Shown: positions 16,390-23,789 of the stretch, in pieces
Layout of the letters: each line of letters begins with the position of its first letter
Position numbering within the stretch: the first letter of the stretch is position 1
Assembly: GCA_900547565.1 (NCBI GenBank)
Contig: URHI01000006.1
Coordinates: 1-38,676, forward strand
DNA length: 38,676 nt
From: an uncultured Eubacteriales bacterium
GTDB lineage: Bacteria > Bacillota > Clostridia > Oscillospirales > CAG-272
Reading direction: 5' to 3'
Position numbers and translations under genes: made by a program
Notes under the pieces: model-generated
The model's input: the letters and a program-made list of their open reading frames with translations, nothing else
Database searches by the model: none
Told to the model about the DNA's origin: nothing

Positions 16390-17205
16390 ATGTTTCACAA
16401 AACCATACAGCTTTCCGACAAATTCCCCGGCGCAACACTGACGACATATGTTTCATATGACCCTGCAGAGCTTAAAATGCCGCCTCGCCGTGCAATTATA
16501 GTCTGCCCCGGTGGCGGATACCATTTTCTGTCTGACCGTGAGGCCGAACCGATCGTAAAGTATTACCTTGCCGCCGGGCTCAACGTTTTTCTGCTGCGCT
16601 ATACCGTCGGAGCAGGTGCAGCCAACTATGCACCGCTCATTGAAGCAAGCCTTGCCATCAAGCACGTGCGCGAACACGCCCCAGAATACAACATTGACCC
16701 GAAATACGTATTCATCTGCGGATTCTCAGCCGGCGGACACCTTGCGGCCTCAACCGGAACACTGTGGAATATCCCCGAGGTGCGTGCTGAAATGGCTGAC
16801 GCTCCCGAAAACATCAACCGTCCGACAGGCATGATACTGTGCTACCCAGTACTTATTTATTCACACAAACGCTCATTTTATAACCTGTGCGGTACCGAAA
16901 CGCCGACACCCGAACAGATCGACTGCTTCTCTCTTGAAAAGCACGTAACGCCCGACACCCCGCCCACATTCATGTGGCATACGTTTTCTGATAAAACAGT
17001 TGACGTCCAGAATGTGCTGACATTTGCACAAAAGCTGAAGGACAACGGCGTTCCGTTTGAGCTTCACATTTTTCCCGAGGGTAAGCACGGCTTGTCTCTT
17101 GCGACTGAGGAAACATGCAGTGGCAATCCGGAAATGCTGGTACCGCATGTACGCCCGTGGGCTGATTTGTCCGTAAAGTGGATAAAGGACTTCAAGGCAG
17201 ATTAA
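16390..17205 (+). CDS. Alpha/beta-hydrolase esterase (BD-FAE / acetyl-xylan-esterase-like)
   Basis: A 271-aa cytosolic esterase. The oxyanion segment CPGGGYHFLSDRE is at residues 39-51 and the nucleophile Ser113 in GFSAGG at 111-116. Asp201 or Asp205 (SDKTVD) and His233 (GKHGLS) can complete the triad. This pattern is typical of bifunctional feruloyl/acetyl-xylan esterases and sugar-acetyl esterases in gut Clostridia. Without a signal peptide it would act on imported acylated oligosaccharides. The ribosome binding site GAGGTGAT is near perfect. It stands alone, with its own promoter, and converges on the phosphatidyltransferase gene. Confidence 0.88.
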   Translation: MFHKTIQLSDKFPGATLTTYVSYDPAELKMPPRRAIIVCPGGGYHFLSDREAEPIVKYYLAAGLNVFLLRYTVGAGAANYAPLIEASLAIKHVREHAPEYNIDPKYVFICGFSAGGHLAASTGTLWNIPEVRAEMADAPENINRPTGMILCYPVLIYSHKRSFYNLCGTETPTPEQIDCFSLEKHVTPDTPPTFMWHTFSDKTVDVQNVLTFAQKLKDNGVPFELHIFPEGKHGLSLATEETCSGNPEMLVPHVRPWADLSVKWIKDFKAD

Positions 17206-17259
17206 GCTAAAAACGGAAAAAGCAATTTTGTTTTTCTTTATATGCCGTGCAACCGTTTA

Positions 17260-17814
17260 TCACGGTTGTCCGGCAGACAATATACGCCGGGCAAATTCCC
17301 CGGCGTAAAATATAAGGGCAGAGGCTGTGATACCAAACTGTGCCCATATCAATATACGCTCGGTTATATCCGGCAAAATGCCCCACAAAAGCAGTCCGCA
17401 CAGCACATATAAGCCTGCCGTCGACAACTTACCGTACCAGCGTGAGTCAAAAGGAACACCGCCGCGCCCCAGCAAACACAATCCTGCCAGTCCGGCACTC
17501 ACTTCTTTGACGGCAATCAATATGAAAAGATATATCATGTCAACGCAATGCCACATAAGGCAGCCTATGACCGCAAGCTGTGTCAGCTTATCTGCGAGCG
17601 GATCGATGACGCGACCGAGCGGCGTAATCTGATGCAGACCGCGTGCGGCACGTCCGTCAAGAAAATCCGACATGGCGGACAGACCGAGGACCGCCAACGC
17701 ATAGCCGTACTCCTCGCCTGTATACAACCATATAAACTCAGGTATCAGCAGTATGCGGTAGTATCCCAAGATGTTGGGAATGGCAAAAATCTGTTTTATA
17801 TCAATATGTTTCAC
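17260..17814 (-). CDS. CDP-alcohol phosphatidyltransferase (PgsA-like)
   Basis: A 184-aa integral membrane enzyme that swaps CMP on CDP-diacylglycerol for an alcohol phosphate. The family signature D-x-x-D-G-x-x-A-R-x8-G-x-x-x-D-x-x-x-D is intact: DFLDGRAARG near residue 50, then GRVIDPLADK. About five membrane helices are visible. The N-terminal IPNILGYYRILLIP is typical of PgsA and related phosphatidylglycerophosphate synthases. The most likely role is phospholipid head-group synthesis; a cardiolipin-synthase-type member is possible. Ribosome binding sites GGAGG and AGGTGA precede the ATG. A 9-bp GC hairpin at 17282-17307 lies inside the end of the gene and a CAACCG hairpin follows the stop, neither with a T-run. 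Confidence 0.9.
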   Translation of the reverse strand: MKHIDIKQIFAIPNILGYYRILLIPEFIWLYTGEEYGYALAVLGLSAMSDFLDGRAARGLHQITPLGRVIDPLADKLTQLAVIGCLMWHCVDMIYLFILIAVKEVSAGLAGLCLLGRGGVPFDSRWYGKLSTAGLYVLCGLLLWGILPDITERILIWAQFGITASALIFYAGEFARRILSAGQP

Positions 17815-17889
17815 CTGCTCACCTCCAACATGAGTATAGTTCCGGAGGAAGATAATTATTCAGTTTAATATAATAATACACACTATGTA

Positions 17890-17918
17890 TTGAATTCCGG
17901 TAAATAATATGGTAAAAT
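17890..17918 (+). promoter_or_regulatory. Promoter ahead of the CAT/E2-like gene
   Basis: TTGAAT (17890-17895), 17 bases, TAAAAT (17913-17918), with TG at an extended -10 position. Transcription from here gives a leader of about 220 bases before the ATG at 18145. Confidence 0.6.
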
Positions 17919-18144
17919 AAACAGGCTCTGAAAGCTTTGTAATCAATCTTGATATCCACATCACGAGTGAGTCCCGACAAGTTGCGAAAAGGTCATTTTG
18001 ACCTGCATGCCGCCTGACAAAGGCGGTTTTGGAGCTATCGTCTCACATTATCGCGCAAGCCATTCGCATAGCTGTAAAGGACATTCCCGAAGCTACGGCA
18101 GCACCCGTGCATGAGATAAATATATATATTCAGGAGCACCCAAC
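17919..18144 (+). other. Long structured leader of the CAT/E2-like gene
   Basis: This stretch has no clear complete gene. It contains a tight hairpin (17990-17995 with 17999-18004, three-base loop) and a second one (18010-18014 with 18022-18026) followed by TTTT at 18027-18030, which could act as a weak attenuator. I do not recognise a known riboswitch class. Confidence 0.4.
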
Positions 18145-18148
18145 ATGA
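18002..18148 (+). pseudogene. Possible small coding remnant overlapping the next start codon
   Basis: From 18002 to the TGA at 18146-18148 one frame is open for 48 codons. Its end, including AIRIAVKDIPEAT and HEINIYIQEHPT, looks protein-like with an amphipathic helix and a beta strand. It vaguely recalls the C-terminus of Asp23/Gls24 proteins. The stop overlaps the next ATG as ATGA, a usual sign of translational coupling. There is no good start codon (a TTG at 18029 has a GGCGG too close), and the frame closes just upstream, so a degraded gene or chance are both possible. Confidence 0.3.
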
Positions 18149-19185
18149 CAGAAAACGAAAAAAGCACTCAGTTACCACAGAATACGCCTGTGGCAGAGGC
18201 TGTAGCGGAAAACTCATCTCAATCTGCAGCGGCACCTGCTGAAAACACTTCGGCAGAAAAAGTTCCTCAGGACGTACAGCCATCAGCAACGCAGGCCGAA
18301 AAATCACCAAAGAAAAATCGCCGTCGCTTCGGTGACCGCAAAGAAGGGCGCCGTGTACGCACGCTTCACGCCATGAATAAATTCATGCCGTACATAATGG
18401 CGAGACGCTCCGATGCCTGTAACACCTTTGCAGACAGCTTCAACATAGGCAAGACAGACGCCTTCTGCCGTCGCAAGGTTAAGCAGGGCATGGTCCACTT
18501 CGGTATGCTGCATGTCATACTTGCGGCGTATGTACGAACAATATCACAGCGCCCTGCTATCAACCGATTCGTCAGCGGGCAGAAAATATTTGCACGCAAC
18601 GAAATTTCGGTAGTCATGGTCATCAAAAGGACAATGTCAATCAACTCGCCTGACACCTGCATAAAGGTCAAATTCAAACCGACAGATACCGTAGATGATG
18701 TATATGAAAAATTCAACGCTGTGGTTCAGGAAAACTCCCGCGCAGGTGAAACAAACTCATTTGACAAGCTCAACCGCGCACTGCTGTTCATTCCCGGCTT
18801 GTTTCTGCGCTGGACGGTCAAGCTTTTGTTTTTACTGGATTATTTTGACCTTTTACCACGCAAGCTGCTTGAGTTGAGTCCTTTCCACGGCTCGATGATC
18901 ATTACCAGCATGGGTTCACTGGGCATAAAGCCGATCTATCATCACATTTACGACTTCGGCAACCTGCCTGTATTTCTCGCATACGGCACCAAGCGCACGG
19001 AAAATGAGATAGACTCCGAAGGAAACGTGTTCAAGCGCAAATATATCGACCTCAAGGCCGTAACAGACGAGCGCATTTGCGACGGTTATTATTATGCCTC
19101 GGCCTTCAAGCTCTTCAAGCGCCTGGTTGAGAATCCAAATATTCTCGAAACACCGCCCGAAACGGTCGTTGAAGATATTGAGTGA
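18145..19185 (+). CDS. CAT/E2-like acyltransferase-fold protein without catalytic His
   Basis: A 346-aa protein. Residues 1-60 are a Gln/Ala/Glu/Pro-rich, probably disordered tail. From about residue 68 (DRKEGRRVRTLHAM) it follows the chloramphenicol-acetyltransferase / 2-oxoacid-dehydrogenase E2 catalytic fold: RPAINRFVSGQKIFARNEIS near 140, GSLGIKPIYHH near 270, and DERICDGYYYASAFK near 315. In active CAT and E2 enzymes the last motif is H-x-x-x-D-G; here the His position is Glu (ERICDG). No lipoyl or E3-binding domain and no E1/E3 genes are present. Such stand-alone homologues occur in Clostridia with unknown function; a binding or scaffold role is as likely as acyl transfer. AGGAG precedes the ATG by 8 bases. 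Confidence 0.8.
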   Translation: MTENEKSTQLPQNTPVAEAVAENSSQSAAAPAENTSAEKVPQDVQPSATQAEKSPKKNRRRFGDRKEGRRVRTLHAMNKFMPYIMARRSDACNTFADSFNIGKTDAFCRRKVKQGMVHFGMLHVILAAYVRTISQRPAINRFVSGQKIFARNEISVVMVIKRTMSINSPDTCIKVKFKPTDTVDDVYEKFNAVVQENSRAGETNSFDKLNRALLFIPGLFLRWTVKLLFLLDYFDLLPRKLLELSPFHGSMIITSMGSLGIKPIYHHIYDFGNLPVFLAYGTKRTENEIDSEGNVFKRKYIDLKAVTDERICDGYYYASAFKLFKRLVENPNILETPPETVVEDIE

Positions 19186-19210
19186 ATGACACCAAGGACA
19201 GTATTTATGC

Positions 19211-19259
19211 CACGAATCAAAACAACGTGCCGATATTCGGCACGTTGTTTTGATTCGTG
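19211..19259. terminator. Perfect 23-bp hairpin, bidirectional terminator
   Basis: Bases 19211-19233 are the exact reverse complement of 19237-19259, with a three-base loop TAT. The outer part of the stem is A/T-rich, giving TTGTTTTG on both strands. It lies between the convergent ends of the CAT/E2-like gene and queT and probably ends both transcripts. Confidence 0.8.
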
Positions 19260-19343
19260 ATCAGACCGAGAACATAAAATGCTCTTTCTATAAAACGGAT
19301 AATCTGAGGCCTTGCGGAATCGTCACCCCACACAGTCCACCGG

Positions 19344-19838
19344 CTATTTTTTCAAAAACAGCTTTCTGTTTCGCAATGCCACGGTAAGCACACTGCCGAG
19401 AACACCGCAACAGACGATCTCGCCCAACGCCACACCGGCCGCCGCAAGATACCATACGGTGTCCACATGATAGACCCACACCAGTACCGGTGTCACGATT
19501 ACAACATTTGCAATTATGGTCGGGAGCGGTGCAAGATACGGCCAGCGCCGCAAAGTATATGCCGCAGCAGCCCCCAGCAGAGTCGCAAGGCTACCGAAAA
19601 GCACATCAAGCCACACCCCTCCACTGACGAGATTTGCCACAAAGCAGCCGATCGCCAGCCCCGGTATAGCCGCGGACGTAAATACCGGCAGTACACACAG
19701 CATCTCAGACAAGCGGAATTGCACCGCACCTGAAGAAAAGCCGAAGGCTGCCGAAATCAACGTCAGAACAACGTACAGCGCGGCAATAACTGCGGCGCGG
19801 CAGATGTATGCCGTGCCTGACCTCATGTTTTGTTTCAT
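19344..19838 (-). CDS. queT: QueT-family queuosine precursor transporter
   Basis: A 164-aa membrane protein of the QueT family, the S-component that brings a queuosine precursor such as preQ1 into the cell with the shared ECF module. About five hydrophobic segments are visible. Family hallmarks are GAVQFRLSEMLCVLPVFT near residue 37, IPGLAIGCFVANL near 58, FGSLATLLGA near 81, and VALGEIVCCGVLG near 136. The preQ1 riboswitch directly in front (19848-19890) supports the assignment independently. The ATG at 19838 has GGAG at 19848-19851, which belongs to the riboswitch 3' end. It lies 62 bases after the folC stop on the same strand, so it may be co-transcribed with folT-folC. No ECF A or T subunits are in the window. 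Confidence 0.9.
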   Translation of the reverse strand: MKQNMRSGTAYICRAAVIAALYVVLTLISAAFGFSSGAVQFRLSEMLCVLPVFTSAAIPGLAIGCFVANLVSGGVWLDVLFGSLATLLGAAAAYTLRRWPYLAPLPTIIANVVIVTPVLVWVYHVDTVWYLAAAGVALGEIVCCGVLGSVLTVALRNRKLFLKK

Positions 19839-19847
19839 TTTTTAAGT

Positions 19848-19890
19848 CTCCTTAGTTTTTATTAGGGTGAGGATGGTTTCGAACTCACCT
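19848..19890 (-). promoter_or_regulatory. PreQ1-I riboswitch in front of queT
   Basis: On the minus strand GGTGAG and CTCACC form the P1 stem around a 12-base loop starting TTC, followed by the A-rich tail AATAAAAACTAAGGAG. This is the class-I preQ1 aptamer layout. The AAGGAG that closes the pseudoknot region is also the ribosome binding site of queT, so ligand binding should block translation initiation. Confidence 0.85.
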
Positions 19891-19899
19891 ATTTATTTT

Positions 19900-21177
19900 T
19901 TACTTTATTACACGCTCGAGCGCCGCGCAAAAATCGGCATACATGTACAGTGAGCCCAGTGCAACAAGCGGAATATTGCGCTCACGGCAATAGCTGTAAG
20001 CCGCCGAAAGCGCTGCATCCATAGTATCGAACGCACGTGCAGCTATTCCCTGCCCGCAAAACTCGGCAGCATAATCACAGCCGTCAAGTGCGCGCGGGTT
20101 ATCGGGTGTAACGCAAAATGCACTGTCAGCCACTTCGGCAAGCATACTGACCATACACCGGTGATCCTTATCAGCCAGCACACCTGTGAGTATTGCCACA
20201 CGACGCCCAGGAAACAGCCCGTGTATGCTGTCAACCGACGCACGGATTCCCTGCGGATTGTGAGAGCCGTCATAAATAACTATAGGATCTTCGCCCAGCT
20301 TTTCGAAACGTGCCGGCCAGCGCGCCTCAGCAAGTCCGCGACGCAAAGCCTGCTCACTTACTTCAAAGCCGCGGGAGCATATAAGCGGCATTGCTGCCAC
20401 TACGCTTGCGGCGTTCTGTGGCTGATACAGCCCCAAAAGATTTATATGCAGATCGCGATAACGCCCGAAATCGAATGTCGTGCCGTCAAGCGTAGGACGG
20501 ACATTGACCAACCGATCGTAATCAACATGGTAAAAATCGGCGCCTAGCCGCGAAGCCGTGTCTGCTATAACAGCGCCCGCCGCAGCATCCTTTCCGCCCC
20601 AGTGGACCGGACATCCCGGCTTGATGATTCCGGCCTTCTCGGCTGCTATTTTTTCAACCGTATCACCCAAAAAATTCATATGGTCCAAGGCAATTCCGGT
20701 TATTACCGACAGCACCGGAGATTTAATTATATTAGTCGCATCAAGCCGCCCACCCATACCGACCTCAAGCACCACGACCTGACAGTCATGCCTGCGAAAA
20801 TACTCAAACGCAATAGCTGTAATAATCTCAAATTCAGTAGGCTTTGGCTCCATGCTGTCGACAAGCGGGCGGACAAGGCCGGTCAGTTCTGCTAACTCGT
20901 CATCTGAAATATCAACTCCGTCAACGCTCATGCGTTCATTGAACCTCAACACGTAGGGAGAAGTGTAGAGGCCGGTTCGATACCCCGCCGCGCGGAGCAC
21001 AGATGCCGCCATAGCACAAAAAGAGCCTTTTCCGTTAGTTCCGGCCACATGAATGAAGCGCATACCGTCCTGAGGATTGCCGAGCTGCTCACACAACCGC
21101 GTAATGCGCTCAAGTCCCGGACGACTGCCCATCCAGCTGGTCGATTCTATATACTCAATTGACTCACGGTAATTCAT
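19900..21177 (-). CDS. folC: Bifunctional folylpolyglutamate synthase / dihydrofolate synthase
   Basis: A 425-aa cytosolic ligase that adds glutamate to dihydropteroate or tetrahydrofolate using ATP. The P-loop GTNGKGS is at residues 46-52, preceded by the typical FIHVAGTNGKG and followed by GLYTSPYVLRFNERM. VLEVGMGGRLDATN lies near 135, the metal and substrate His in ALDHMNFLG near 168, and the C-terminal domain has IYDGSHNPQGI. Length is normal. It starts two bases after the folT stop and so shares the tetrahydrofolate riboswitch. Importing folate and then trapping it by polyglutamylation is a known pairing of these two genes. Confidence 0.95.
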   Translation of the reverse strand: MNYRESIEYIESTSWMGSRPGLERITRLCEQLGNPQDGMRFIHVAGTNGKGSFCAMAASVLRAAGYRTGLYTSPYVLRFNERMSVDGVDISDDELAELTGLVRPLVDSMEPKPTEFEIITAIAFEYFRRHDCQVVVLEVGMGGRLDATNIIKSPVLSVITGIALDHMNFLGDTVEKIAAEKAGIIKPGCPVHWGGKDAAAGAVIADTASRLGADFYHVDYDRLVNVRPTLDGTTFDFGRYRDLHINLLGLYQPQNAASVVAAMPLICSRGFEVSEQALRRGLAEARWPARFEKLGEDPIVIYDGSHNPQGIRASVDSIHGLFPGRRVAILTGVLADKDHRCMVSMLAEVADSAFCVTPDNPRALDGCDYAAEFCGQGIAARAFDTMDAALSAAYSYCRERNIPLVALGSLYMYADFCAALERVIK

Positions 21178-21179
21178 TA

Positions 21180-21755
21180 TTATTTCGCCTTCAGTTCTTC
21201 AATATGCGATGATATTGCCTTAACCTTAAGCAACAGAACTATCACTGTACCCTCAAGCACGCCGATAACAGAATATGTCAGCAATCGCCATAGCATAAGC
21301 TCCAACAGACCCATATTGTATTTTGACAGATACCACGCCGCCAGCCCAAGCGATTTGATGACAACGGACCCTGTCAGATGTGCCAGCGCAGTACTTACAG
21401 CGCAGGACAGCCACAACGGCCGACGTATTACGTAATTTGCCACAAGTCCCGAGACAAGTCCGACAGTTGCAGCTCCAAGCGTCACTAGCGGATTTATAGG
21501 GTAGCCATACAGCAGGCAACCGACAAGGTCCGCTACCGCGCCCGTTGCCGCACCGACAATCGGCCCGAAGCATATACCTGCAAACAGGATCGGCAGATTT
21601 TCAAAGCTGAGCCGTATTATTTCGGAGAACGGGTTGGGAATCTGCAAAAATTTTCCCAGGATGAAGCTCATAGCAGCCAACAATGCCGCCACCGTCATAA
21701 TGCGCAGACTGCCGAACAGTGCAGACCTGCCTTTTTTGTTTTGCTTTTGAGACAT
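21180..21755 (-). CDS. folT: Folate ECF transporter S component (FolT)
   Basis: A 191-aa integral membrane substrate-binding subunit of an energy-coupling-factor vitamin importer. I take the ATG at 21753-21755, which has GGAGG 8-10 bases upstream; the frame is open further upstream only because it runs into the riboswitch. Family features: FLQIPNPFSEIIRLSFENLP near residue 35, ILFAGICFGPIVGA, VADLVGCLLYGYPINPLVTLG near 80, and six membrane helices. The tetrahydrofolate riboswitch upstream and folC immediately downstream agree with folate as the ligand. The shared ECF ATPases and T subunit must be elsewhere in the genome. Confidence 0.93.
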   Translation of the reverse strand: MSQKQNKKGRSALFGSLRIMTVAALLAAMSFILGKFLQIPNPFSEIIRLSFENLPILFAGICFGPIVGAATGAVADLVGCLLYGYPINPLVTLGAATVGLVSGLVANYVIRRPLWLSCAVSTALAHLTGSVVIKSLGLAAWYLSKYNMGLLELMLWRLLTYSVIGVLEGTVIVLLLKVKAISSHIEELKAK

Positions 21756-21840
21756 ATAAAAAACCTCCTTTTCCCCATACTCAATATGGCAAAAAAGAGG
21801 CTCGCCGGAATATAAGCGAAAAACCGTTCTGATTGCCGTA

Positions 21841-21937
21841 TGAAGCGGGATGCAAAGCCATGACCGCAGGTTTCCCTTTCGTCCGGCTGACAACTCCCCG
21901 TTCATCCGGCACTTTACGCCCTGGCTCTTACTCTCCA
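21841..21937 (-). promoter_or_regulatory. Tetrahydrofolate (THF) riboswitch
   Basis: The minus-strand leader begins TTGGAGAGTAAGAGCC and ends TGCATCCCGCTTCA. Between them are the conserved blocks GTG, GAACGGGGA, ACGAA and CTGCGGTC in the order of the THF aptamer. The outer stem pairs TGGAG with CTTCA, and a CCGG stem forms the internal arm. It ends 86 bases before the folT ATG. A small CCATA/TATGG hairpin stands next to the ribosome binding site, so control may be at translation. Confidence 0.9.
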
Positions 21938-21970
21938 AGCAATTTACACATATTTATTTGTGCAGTGAAT

Positions 21971-21999
21971 ATTATACACCCGTCCGCCACGACTGTCAA
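21971..21999 (-). promoter_or_regulatory. Consensus promoter of folT-folC
   Basis: Minus-strand TTGACA (21994-21999), 17 bases, TATAAT (21971-21976), both perfect. The start would fall near 21964, about 27 bases before the THF aptamer. Confidence 0.88.
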
Positions 22000-22018
22000 G
22001 GGGCGGACGGGATTTTTT
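21979..22018 (+). terminator. 10-bp inverted repeat around the -35 box, with T-run on plus strand
   Basis: CCCGTCCGCC (21979-21988) and GGCGGACGGG (22002-22011) are perfect complements around a 13-base loop holding the -35 box of the folT promoter. On the plus strand ATTTTTT follows, a classic terminator shape, though no plus gene ends nearby. On the minus strand it may end read-through from the binding-protein gene at 22050. Confidence 0.6.
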
Positions 22019-22049
22019 GTTGAGATATCTTAATTTTTCACTTTCCCGG

Positions 22050-23561
22050 TCACTTAAGAGCGGCAAGTGAGCTGTTTATGTTCTGAAGCGCTTTCTCCAT
22101 TATACGTGCGGCAGCTTTATAGCTGCTTGCCCAAGTATTGGTGGGAGCCTTGTTCTCGCAGATGTTGCGGAACAGCGAATAGGGGAAGTTCTGCAATTCG
22201 GTACAGAACAGACGTCCCATGTCTATGCTGACACCGTCACGAATGATATCGTACATTCTTGAAGCCTCGTTGTCAGATGAATATTTGAGCTTCATGGAAG
22301 TTTCAAACAGCATAGGAGTAACATTTCTGTAACCCTCGGAGCACAGGCACTCAAGTGTTGCGGCGGCCACCTCGGGATCCTTACAAGCTGCAGAGATTTC
22401 ATACATTGTGAACGGGAATGCCATGCAGGTAACATACTTTTCCTGCTGTTCGTCAAACTTCGGAACAGGAACTATGCCATACTCAAAGGTTATGTCGTCC
22501 TTGCGGAGCAGGCCCATGTAAGAGCGGTCAAGTGTGAACAGCGTATTACCGAGTGAGAACACTGCACCGGTCGATCCGTGATAGCCGTCTTTACCGTTCC
22601 ACATGAAGTTGTAGACATCTTCAAGAAGCTTTACGGTTTTTTCCGAGTTGAACGAGGAGGAAAGCACCAGCTGATCATTGGCGTCCTTAACTACTGTTTC
22701 AAGCCCTGCTCCGGTGAAGAAGGCATCGTAATGGATTGCTGCGGTACACAGACCATAGGAGTCATTCTGATCCTTGACACCGTCACCGTTATTATCACTG
22801 TACAGATTGGAAGCCATCTCCAACATCTTGGTATATGTCCACTTCTGATCGTCTACAAGCTCATATGGATTTTCGAGATTGTTGTCAATGATGATCTGCT
22901 TGTTAAAGAACATCGCATACATAAAGTGCAGCATATTTGTGGAAATATCGCCCGATGCAAAGTACAGCTTGTCGTTGATCGTTGCCTGGCTGATAAGAGA
23001 CTCCGGCCACCAGGGCTTTTCAAAATCAAGGTAGCTCTGCGACAACATATCAAGTGCAAAGCCCTTGACAGCAACTGAAGCACCTGTCATGCTGTAGCCG
23101 GCAAAAATATCGTATTCGCCGCCGGACTTAATGCTGGCCTCTGCGGCCGTAATCCACGCAGACTGGTTGTTGAAGTCACCCTTTTCCTCTATGTATTTGA
23201 GCGTGATACCAAGTCTCGTCTCAGTATTGAGGTTGCGGGTATATATAGCATCGCTGACTATATCACCGGTTTGTTCCTTGACATCAAACTCGGGCTGTTC
23301 TGCATTCCAGCACATAATGGAAACCGTTTTGCCGAAATTAAGTCCGTCAGGCAGGTCGTCCTTGAGATAACCGTTTTCATCCACATTCCCTTCAGGCTGG
23401 TCGGTGGGAGTGTTTGTATCGCCCGGAGTGGCAGTGCTATCTCCGGATATATTTTCCGAGGGAGTAGTAGTATCTGAGTCATTGTTTTTGTTATCGGCAC
23501 AAGCGATCAGCATAACCGACAGCATTAACAGCACCATAACAAATGCGATTGTTCTCTTCAT
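22050..23561 (-). CDS. Extracellular solute-binding lipoprotein
   Basis: A 503-aa exported binding protein, lipobox L-I-A-C with Cys21, then an Asp/Thr/Pro-rich linker to about residue 65. The body has GGEYDIFAGYSM near 147, the conserved LDFEKPWWPESL near 178, and a calcium-loop-like DNNGDGVKDQND at 256-267 followed by SYGL. The LDF[DE]KPWW segment is shared with 32555-34072, so these two are closer to each other than to 8720-10222. It forms a single-gene unit with a perfect promoter, divergent from an AraC regulator that probably controls it. No permease genes are adjacent. Sugar uptake or sensing is the expected role. Confidence 0.88.
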   Translation of the reverse strand: MKRTIAFVMVLLMLSVMLIACADNKNNDSDTTTPSENISGDSTATPGDTNTPTDQPEGNVDENGYLKDDLPDGLNFGKTVSIMCWNAEQPEFDVKEQTGDIVSDAIYTRNLNTETRLGITLKYIEEKGDFNNQSAWITAAEASIKSGGEYDIFAGYSMTGASVAVKGFALDMLSQSYLDFEKPWWPESLISQATINDKLYFASGDISTNMLHFMYAMFFNKQIIIDNNLENPYELVDDQKWTYTKMLEMASNLYSDNNGDGVKDQNDSYGLCTAAIHYDAFFTGAGLETVVKDANDQLVLSSSFNSEKTVKLLEDVYNFMWNGKDGYHGSTGAVFSLGNTLFTLDRSYMGLLRKDDITFEYGIVPVPKFDEQQEKYVTCMAFPFTMYEISAACKDPEVAAATLECLCSEGYRNVTPMLFETSMKLKYSSDNEASRMYDIIRDGVSIDMGRLFCTELQNFPYSLFRNICENKAPTNTWASSYKAAARIMEKALQNINSSLAALK

Positions 23562-23631
23562 GATATTTATCCTTTCTCAATTATTGGCCACCGTGTCATG
23601 TAGCCGTATTATAATATTATGATACATTTTG

Positions 23632-23660
23632 ATTATAACTCACACGGCTGTAATTGTCAA
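23632..23660 (-). promoter_or_regulatory. Consensus promoter of the solute-binding protein gene
   Basis: Minus-strand TTGACA (23655-23660), 17 bases, TATAAT (23632-23637), both perfect. The leader of about 65 bases contains AGCCGT at 23612-23617, which could pair with or mirror ACGGCT at 23644-23649 inside the promoter spacer. Confidence 0.85.
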
Positions 23661-23719
23661 CATAATAATTAAAATAAGCCTTTTTAATAAACATTTCAGC
23701 CGAAAATATAAATTTTCAG

Positions 23720-23748
23720 TTGACGTTTCACCCAAAAAATGATAAAAT
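23720..23748 (+). promoter_or_regulatory. Promoter of the AraC-family regulator
   Basis: TTGACG (23720-23725), 17 bases, TAAAAT (23743-23748), extended TG at 23740-23741. Third copy of TGATAAAATTA. Confidence 0.75.
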
Positions 23749-23789
23749 TAGTCAGATAAACAACAAATAAAATCAAGGAGCATCGCTGA

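Noticed and set aside
17207..17401. 64-aa minus-strand frame
   Set aside because: It overlaps the C-terminal part of the phosphatidyltransferase in another frame and has no features.
21756..21938. N-terminal 61-residue extension of FolT
   Set aside because: The extension is the tetrahydrofolate riboswitch read as protein; the ATG at 21755 has a GGAGG site and gives the normal family start.
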